Source: an uncultured Prevotellaceae bacterium (GTDB taxonomy: Bacteria; Bacteroidota; Bacteroidia; Bacteroidales; Bacteroidaceae). From it: a DNA stretch of 64,000 bases. The position numbers and the translations under genes are program-made. Where the stretch lies: assembly GCA_900318815.1 (NCBI GenBank), contig ONMA01000001.1:52210-116209 (forward strand), in the 5' to 3' direction. The notes below the pieces were generated by a model. That model was not told where the DNA came from, did no database searches, and saw nothing but the letters and a program-made list of their open reading frames with translations. Below are positions 58,842 through 64,000 of the stretch, one piece after another. The number at the start of each line of letters is the position of its first letter. Within the stretch, counting starts at the first letter, position 1.

Positions 58842-59789
58842 ATGGATAAGCATCATTTCGTAACCATTGCCAATTTGACGCGCGAGAAGATTCTGTATAT
58901 GCTTGAACTGGCAGAAGAGTTTGAGAAGCACCCCAACCGCGAGCTGCTGAAGGGCAAGGTGGTTGCCACGCTGTTTTTCGAGCCGTCAACGCGAACACGA
59001 CTGTCGTTTGAAACTGCTGCGAACCGCTTAGGCGCGCGTGTGATAGGCTTTGCCGACCCGAAGGTGACGAGCGGGACGAAGGGCGAGACGCTGAAGGACA
59101 CGATACTGATGGTGGGCAACTATGCCGACGTGATCGTGATGCGCCACCATATCGAGGGTGCTGCGCAGTATGCGTCGGAGGTGAGCCGGGTGCCGATTGT
59201 GAATGCGGGCGACGGGGCGCACCAGCATCCCTCGCAATGTATGCTCGACCTGTACAGCATCTACAAGACGCAGGGAAAGCTGGAGGGGCTGAACATCTAC
59301 CTGGTGGGCGACCTGAAGTATGGGCGCACGGTACACTCGCTCGTCATGGCGATGCGCCACTTTAATCCTACGTTCCATTTCGTGGCCCCGAAGGAGCTGG
59401 CCATGCCCATGGAGTACAAGCTGTACTGCGAGGAGCATGGCATCAGGTATGAGGAGCATACGGCGTTTGACGCTGAAGTGATTCGGGATGCCGACATCGT
59501 GTACATGACGCGGGTGCAGAAGGAGCGCTTCTCGGACTTGATGGAGTATGAGCGGGTGAAGAACGTGTATGTGCTGAACAACGACACGCTGAGGCTGAGC
59601 AAGCCGAACATGAAGATTCTGCATCCGCTGCCCCGCGTGAACGAGATTGCCTACGAGGTGGACGATAACCCGCATGCGTACTACATCGAGCAGGCTGGCA
59701 ACGGCCTCTATGCGCGTGAAGCCATCTTCTGCGATGTGCTGGGCATCAGTCTCGAAGAGGTACGGGAGGACAAGACGATTATCTGTTAA
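58842..59789 (+). CDS. pyrB: Aspartate carbamoyltransferase catalytic subunit
   Basis: 315 aa from [20 protein letters not shown]; an ORF extension upstream lies over the promoter. Carbamoyl-phosphate motif [13 protein letters not shown] (STRTR at 49-53), then [20 protein letters not shown], the aspartate loop region with RVQKERF, and [10 protein letters not shown]. It makes carbamoyl-aspartate in pyrimidine synthesis. Active form is expected to be the 2(C3)3(R2) complex with PyrI, encoded 185 bp downstream across an inverted-repeat element. Confidence 0.97.
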   Translation: MDKHHFVTIANLTREKILYMLELAEEFEKHPNRELLKGKVVATLFFEPSTRTRLSFETAANRLGARVIGFADPKVTSGTKGETLKDTILMVGNYADVIVMRHHIEGAAQYASEVSRVPIVNAGDGAHQHPSQCMLDLYSIYKTQGKLEGLNIYLVGDLKYGRTVHSLVMAMRHFNPTFHFVAPKELAMPMEYKLYCEEHGIRYEEHTAFDAEVIRDADIVYMTRVQKERFSDLMEYERVKNVYVLNNDTLRLSKPNMKILHPLPRVNEIAYEVDDNPHAYYIEQAGNGLYAREAIFCDVLGISLEEVREDKTIIC

Positions 59790-59814
59790 AGCATGTAAGC
59801 GACTGGAGGTTATT

Positions 59815-59928
59815 CCGCAAGCGGCCCGATAAAAAACAAAATAAAACCCCAAAAACAAAATAAAACCAAGATTGTTTTTTCTTGTTTTTCCCTGTTTTAT
59901 GATGTTTTTCTTAAAGGCGCGAAGCGCA
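59815..59928. repeat. 113-bp inverted-repeat element, copy 2 (between pyrB and pyrI)
   Basis: Starts CCGCAAGCGGCCCGATAAAA, interior AACAAAATAAAACC and TTGTTTTTTCTTGTTTT, ends GGCGCGAAGCGC. Same plan as 49531-49643 but with decayed arms. It sits inside the pyrBI operon. Confidence 0.7.
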
Positions 59929-59974
59929 TACATCATACTATATTATATTAATTATTCAAATTTCATTGAAAGCG

Positions 59975-60424
59975 ATGAACAAGAAAGAACGCCTTGTCGC
60001 GGCTATCGAGCAGGGAACGGTGATAGACCACATACCAGCAGAGAAGACTTACCAGGTGGCTCAGCTGCTGGGCCTTTTCGACCTGACAACTCCCGTCACC
60101 ATCGGCATCAACTATCCCTCGCAGAAGGTGGGCAATAAGGGAATCATCAAGGTATCGGACAAGTTCTTCACCGACGACGAGATTTCACGTCTTTCGGTGG
60201 TGGCACCGAAGGTAATCCTGAACATCATCAGGGACTACGAGGTGGTGGAGAAGAAGACGGTGGAAACGCCGTCGGAGATACGCGGCATCGTGAAGTGCAA
60301 GAACCCGAAGTGCATCACGAACAACGAGCCGATGAGTACTTACTTCCACGTACACGACGGCATCCTCACCTGCCACTATTGCGAGAAGGAACAGGATATC
60401 AGTAGCGTGGAGTTGGTGCCTTAG
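59975..60424 (+). CDS. pyrI: Aspartate carbamoyltransferase regulatory subunit
   Basis: 149 aa from [20 protein letters not shown]; a TTG three codons earlier is unlikely. Nucleotide-binding domain with [15 protein letters not shown] and [19 protein letters not shown], then a zinc domain with CKNPKC and CHYCEKE. Binds ATP, CTP and UTP to adjust PyrB. Full length. Downstream lies a repeat block. Confidence 0.95.
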   Translation: MNKKERLVAAIEQGTVIDHIPAEKTYQVAQLLGLFDLTTPVTIGINYPSQKVGNKGIIKVSDKFFTDDEISRLSVVAPKVILNIIRDYEVVEKKTVETPSEIRGIVKCKNPKCITNNEPMSTYFHVHDGILTCHYCEKEQDISSVELVP

Positions 60425-60430
60425 AAAGAG

Positions 60431-60845
60431 CACTTAAAAAGCCTACCCAAGCCCTCCCAAAGGGAGGGATGTTTAGATAGATAAGAAGCCTACCCAAGCC
60501 CTCCCAAAGGGAGGGATGTTTAGATAGATAACTCAACTTTTAGAAGCGCAAAAAGCTCAGCCACAAAACCCTGAAAGGGCGAAAGACTATTTTGCGACGG
60601 TATTCTGTCGCCCTTTCAGGGCTTTCGCTAACGCCTGGTTTACCGGGGGTTTACACCCCCGTCTATAATCTATCAGGCCTTCGGCCTTAGCTGCGCCAGT
60701 GCTCGGCCTGTGGGACGCTTTCTTTGCGAGCAAAGCGAACAAAGTTCGAGCGGCTTGCAAAGAACTTCCGAAACTTATGTATCTAAACATCCCTCCCTTT
60801 GGGAGGGCTTGGGTAGGCTTTTTAAGTGCTTGGGTAGGCTTTCTT
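60431..60845. repeat. Composite repeat block with inverted terminal copies, between pyrI and dnaB
   Basis: No gene seen. Left end: two direct copies of a 46-bp unit containing GCCCTCCCAAAGGGAGGG and GTTTAGATAGATA (60431-60483, 60485-60530). Right end: the same unit inverted (60777-60830) plus a partial copy. Inside are CCCTGAAAGGGCGAAAG and its inverse (60569-60585, 60608-60624), a GGGGGT/ACCCCC pair, AGGCCTTCGGCCT, and family-A copy A10. Confidence 0.75.
60720..60753 (+). repeat. Family-A double-hairpin repeat, copy A10
   Basis: CTTTGC-GA-GCAAAG, CGAAC-AAA-GTTCG, AGCGG, inside the pyrI-dnaB repeat block. Confidence 0.8.
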
Positions 60846-60850
60846 ATTTT

Positions 60851-62413
60851 TCAGAAGGGCATGGGACCCATGTCGGGGGGCGGCAGCGGCTCACCGCCAA
60901 AGGGGTCGTCGAAGGCAGTGCCGGGCATGGGGGCTATGCCGCCATTGATTTTAGAACCGAGGATTTCGCCGCCATTGTCGGCATCCTGCTTGGCGGGCTT
61001 GCGCGTGAGCCGGCCGTCCTCGGGATTCTCGAAGCGGGTGAACTCGCCACGGAAGGTGAGCAACACATCGTCGGTGCGACCTTTGCGGTGCTTGGCAATG
61101 ATAATCTGGGCCATGCCGCGAAGGTCGCGCCCGTTATCATCCTGATAGATGTGGTAGTACTCGGGGCGGTGGACGAAGACCACCATGTCGGCATCCTGCT
61201 CGATGGCACCCGACTCGCGGAGGTCGCTGAGCTGCGGGCGCTTGCCTTCGAGTCCCTCGCGGCTCTCTACGCCACGGTTGAGCTGGGAGAGAGCGAGGAT
61301 GGGCACGTCGAGTTCCTTGGCAAGCCCTTTGAGCGAGCGGCTGATGGTGGAGACCTCCTCCTGTCGGGAAGAGAAGCGCATGCCATTGGCATTCATCAGC
61401 TGGAGATAGTCAATCATGATAATCTTGACCCCATGCTCGCGAACGAGTCGGCGTGCCTTGGTGCGCAGCTCGAAGACGGAAAGGCCGGGCGTGTCGTCGA
61501 CGTAGAGTGGGGCACCGAGGAGGTTGGTGACGCGCTTGTCGAGGCGGTCCCACTCGTCGGGCTGCAGCTGTCCGTTGAGAATCTTCGACCCGGGAATCTC
61601 GCAGCAATTGGAAATGAGGCGGTCGACGAGCTGCACGTTGCTCATTTCGAGGGAGAAGAAGGCGATGGGAACTTTGTAGTCGGCTGCGATGTTCTTGGCC
61701 ATAGAGAGTGCGAAGGAAGTCTTGCCCATGGCGGGGCGGCCTGCGATGATGATGAGGTCTGACGCCTGCCACCCGGAGGTAATCTCGTCGAGCTTGTGGT
61801 AGCCGGTGGGAACGCCAGTGAGTCCTCCTGTGTTGGCAGCGGCCTTGTTGATGGCTTTCAGGGCCTGGTCGACCACGGGGTCAATCTGCGTGTAGTCCTT
61901 CTTCATGTTCTTCTGCGAAAGCTCGAAGAGGGAGCCTTCGGCCTCCTGCATCAGCTCGTCGACGTCGATGGTCTCGTCGAAGGCTTTGGTCTCGATGGTT
62001 CCTGCAAAGTGGATGAGCTGTCGGGCGAGGAACTTCTGGGCAATGATGCGAGCATGGTAGTCGACGTTGGCACTGGTGGCCACCCGGCTGGAGATCTCGG
62101 CCATATAGGCGGGGCCTCCGGCCTCTTCGAGCGTACCGTTCTTGGCGAGCTGCTCGGTGACGGTGAGAACGTCGACGGGCTTTTCGGCCATCGAGAGGTC
62201 GCGTATGGCCGAGTAGATCAGCTGGTTGCGCGGCTCGTAGAAGCTCTCAGGATAGAGCATCTCGCAGACCACGGCGTAGGCATCCTTGTCGATGAGGAGG
62301 GCACCGAGGACTGCCCGCTCTATTTCGAGTGCCTGTGGCTGCAGGTGGGCGTAGGTGTTGTCGACAGGCTGCATGCGGCTGCTGCGACGGCGGTTGTTGG
62401 TTTGTTCGGGCAT
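60851..62413 (-). CDS. dnaB: Replicative DNA helicase DnaB
   Basis: 520 aa. N-terminal helical domain (LQPQALEIERAVLGALLIDK), then the RecA-like C-terminal helicase with Walker A GRPAMGKTS, FFSLEMSNVQLVDR, Walker B IIMIDYLQLM, SQLNRGVESR and the late motif DADMVVFVHRPEYY. No intein. Gly/Pro-rich C-terminal tail ends GPMPF. It unwinds DNA at the replication fork. 110 bp after the flippase gene. The repeat block ends 6 bp beyond its stop. Confidence 0.97.
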   Translation of the reverse strand: MPEQTNNRRRSSRMQPVDNTYAHLQPQALEIERAVLGALLIDKDAYAVVCEMLYPESFYEPRNQLIYSAIRDLSMAEKPVDVLTVTEQLAKNGTLEEAGGPAYMAEISSRVATSANVDYHARIIAQKFLARQLIHFAGTIETKAFDETIDVDELMQEAEGSLFELSQKNMKKDYTQIDPVVDQALKAINKAAANTGGLTGVPTGYHKLDEITSGWQASDLIIIAGRPAMGKTSFALSMAKNIAADYKVPIAFFSLEMSNVQLVDRLISNCCEIPGSKILNGQLQPDEWDRLDKRVTNLLGAPLYVDDTPGLSVFELRTKARRLVREHGVKIIMIDYLQLMNANGMRFSSRQEEVSTISRSLKGLAKELDVPILALSQLNRGVESREGLEGKRPQLSDLRESGAIEQDADMVVFVHRPEYYHIYQDDNGRDLRGMAQIIIAKHRKGRTDDVLLTFRGEFTRFENPEDGRLTRKPAKQDADNGGEILGSKINGGIAPMPGTAFDDPFGGEPLPPPDMGPMPF

Positions 62414-62523
62414 AACAGGTGTTTTTTGTTTAGGGGTTTATTTGCTGGGTCATTATTAGGCTCGCGGGAGAACCGCGAGGAGCGACCGGGGGGAGGCATA
62501 CGTCTTACTTCTGGGGGCGGGAA

Positions 62524-64000
62524 TCAGGTGAAGAAGTGGAGGCGGCGATACAGGGCAGGCTTGCGGGCCACAAAGTATTTCATGCCTCGGGTGAATAGAA
62601 GCAAGGTGAGGAAATAGAACACAAGGAGCGGCAGGAACAGCACGACGGAACAGAGGATGAGCGACTGCCACGTGTGGACGTGCGGGTCAATCAGCCATAG
62701 CTTGAGCATCACGCAGGGGATGAGGAAACAGGCGAAGACGGAATAGTAGGGCAGCATGCCGCGCCAATAGACCGAGACGGGCAGGCGGAATCCCTGGGTG
62801 AAGAGGAAGTAGGGCTTCCAGAACATGGCAATGAAGAAGACGCTGACAATCTTGCCGATGAGAATGCCGGGAATGCCCAAGAGCGGAGCCAGGCAGAGGG
62901 TGAGGCCAAGGTTGAGTGCCAGCTCGGTCCAGGCTGCCCAGACATCGTGGAAGAGTCCGCTGGCCGAGATATACATTTCGACCACACCACGGGAGAGCAT
63001 GATGAAGACATTGGTGAGCAAGAGGTAGACCACCAAGTCGGGCAGCAGCCACTCGGCGCCCAGCCAGCAGGTGATGAACGGCTGCATGAACAGGAGGAAG
63101 CCGAAGACCACCAGCCCGACGATGAGGAAGCGGATGGCCGTGAGTTCCCAGAACACCTTCATCGTGTTCTGCTGATTGCCCTCGGCCAGCAGGTTGCCTA
63201 TGCCGGCGTTCATGCCGTCGCTCAGGATGTTGACCATGACGTTGAGCTTATTGATGAGCATGGTGTAGTTGAAGTAGAAGGCTGAAAGCACGACACCCCG
63301 GAACATAGCTACGAGCAGGTCGTCGCTGCGGTAGAGCAGCAAGTCCTTGAGCCGCTGCACAAACACCTGACGGGTCTTGCGGAGGATTTCGGGGTAATCC
63401 TTCAGCTTAGCACGCCCCTGAGAGACGCTGATTTTCAGCCAGGGATACTCACGGCTGATGCGGCGATTGAACACGATGCAGCCCACCACCGTATAGAAAA
63501 GCCCTACGGCTACCCAGAGGTAGAGGTTCTGATAGAAATAGGCCAGCACAATCTGCGTGAGGCTCTGCAGGATGCCTATTGTCTGGAAATAGCCATTGAC
63601 CACATACTGCTGCTGGTTGGCTGAGACGAGCAGCTGGCGGTAGTTGATGAGATAGCCAGCCATGGAGGTGGCCAGGAAGGAATAGAAGGCGAAGTAGACA
63701 AGGGGAAGCTGAATGGTGAGCCCGCCAAAGAAGAAGGGGAAGGAGAGGCTGACGAACACGCCTACGCCCCCGATGAAGAAGCCTATGCAGCGATAGAGCC
63801 AGGCCAGCACCGACATGATTTCGGTGGTCTTCGCCTTGTCGTCCTGCTGTAGCGGCTTGTAGAGGAAGAAGGTGATGCTGGTGCCTATGCCCAGCTCGGC
63901 CACGTTGAGGTAGCTCAGGATGTTTTGCAGCACGCCCGTAAGCCCCATGAACTCGGCCCCGAGGCATTTGAGGAAGATGTTGCGCGAGAAGAAGGCAAGC
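62524..64000 (-). CDS. Polysaccharide flippase (Wzx/MATE-like), cut by the right edge
   Basis: At least 491 residues: the open frame continues through the first ATG (63948) to the window edge as AFFSRNIFLKCLGAEF, which matches the N-terminal region of Wzx-type flippases, so the true start lies outside. At least 11 hydrophobic segments are visible (e.g. ELGIGTSITFFLYKPLQQ, LVYFAFYSFLATSMAGYLIN, PYYSVFACFLIPCVMLKLW). Members of the MOP superfamily move lipid-linked glycans across the inner membrane. The C-terminal end (RKPALYRRLHFFT) is complete. Confidence 0.82.
   Translation of the reverse strand, partial: LAFFSRNIFLKCLGAEFMGLTGVLQNILSYLNVAELGIGTSITFFLYKPLQQDDKAKTTEIMSVLAWLYRCIGFFIGGVGVFVSLSFPFFFGGLTIQLPLVYFAFYSFLATSMAGYLINYRQLLVSANQQQYVVNGYFQTIGILQSLTQIVLAYFYQNLYLWVAVGLFYTVVGCIVFNRRISREYPWLKISVSQGRAKLKDYPEILRKTRQVFVQRLKDLLLYRSDDLLVAMFRGVVLSAFYFNYTMLINKLNVMVNILSDGMNAGIGNLLAEGNQQNTMKVFWELTAIRFLIVGLVVFGFLLFMQPFITCWLGAEWLLPDLVVYLLLTNVFIMLSRGVVEMYISASGLFHDVWAAWTELALNLGLTLCLAPLLGIPGILIGKIVSVFFIAMFWKPYFLFTQGFRLPVSVYWRGMLPYYSVFACFLIPCVMLKLWLIDPHVHTWQSLILCSVVLFLPLLVFYFLTLLLFTRGMKYFVARKPALYRRLHFFT

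Noticed and set aside
60587..60790. 67-codon open frame on the minus strand between pyrI and dnaB
   Set aside because: It lies wholly inside nested dispersed repeats and a family-A hairpin, with no promoter and no recognisable protein pattern.

Overview
The window is a gene-dense chromosomal segment from a member of the Bacteroidota, most likely Prevotellaceae (Prevotella/Segatella-like). The signs are: repeated TTG-N19/20-TAnnTTTGC promoters with no clear Shine-Dalgarno, a lipoprotein-type BamA/TamA barrel, a Bacteroidota-type RpoZ, a fused DAHP synthase/chorismate mutase, a fused SudB/GltA oxidoreductase, a K+-dependent membrane pyrophosphatase and a BT4734-like/DUF3987 primase-helicase. 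This placement is inference; no rRNA or tRNA was recognised.

Layout. (1) 1-4463: a minus-strand redox operon set (two polyferredoxins, YccF, YbjQ, glutathione peroxidase, an OhrR-type MarR regulator, thioredoxin, a small Cys protein, DUF4112). The four distal genes except one ferredoxin carry lesions. (2) 4698-11875: an AT-rich co-directional defense cassette: AbiEi-AbiEii, a putative AbiC-type abortive infection protein, a DUF262-DUF1524 nuclease and a long DUF262 protein. (3) 12071-19270: mnmE, a nucleoside phosphorylase, a beta-propeller exported protein, ttcA, a DUF486 protein and the SudB/GltA fusion. mnmE and ttcA carry in-frame 39-bp repeats. (4) 19752-30821: a Na/Pi cotransporter fused to a PhoU-like region and an OmpR/PhoB winged helix, then hppA, rarA, a TRIC channel, small wHTH proteins, a Nif3-like protein, a zinc-ribbon protein and a 43-aa/DUF6169-like pair. 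(5) 30923-35342: the pheA-aminotransferase-[514 bp of repeats]-DAHP synthase/CM-tyrA operon with a hairpin leader. (6) 35585-51779: TPR, MBL hydrolase, BamA-like barrel, rRNA methylase, then a long minus-strand run bamD-rpoZ-DUF4293-engB-ABC-F-recR-membrane protein-GT2-GNAT, uvrB, an OFA transporter and an exported protein. (7) 51956-58699: an accessory island with the DUF3987 primase-helicase, two unrecognised genes, a 22-codon gene, MITE-like inverted repeats, octamer repeats around an AT-rich block, and an HU-like protein. (8) 58842-64000: pyrB-pyrI, dnaB and a Wzx-like flippase cut by the right edge.

The most unusual content is repeat biology. Ten copies of a double-hairpin element (two short stems whose bases covary between copies) are scattered through the window; five lie inside coding genes, where they add codons or knock the gene out. 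A second family of 19-nt palindromes sits in mnmE and gltA and at two gene junctions. Together with the 39-bp tandem units in ttcA they recall Rickettsia palindromic elements. The transporter-DNA-binding fusion and the five-gene defense cassette are the other main items.
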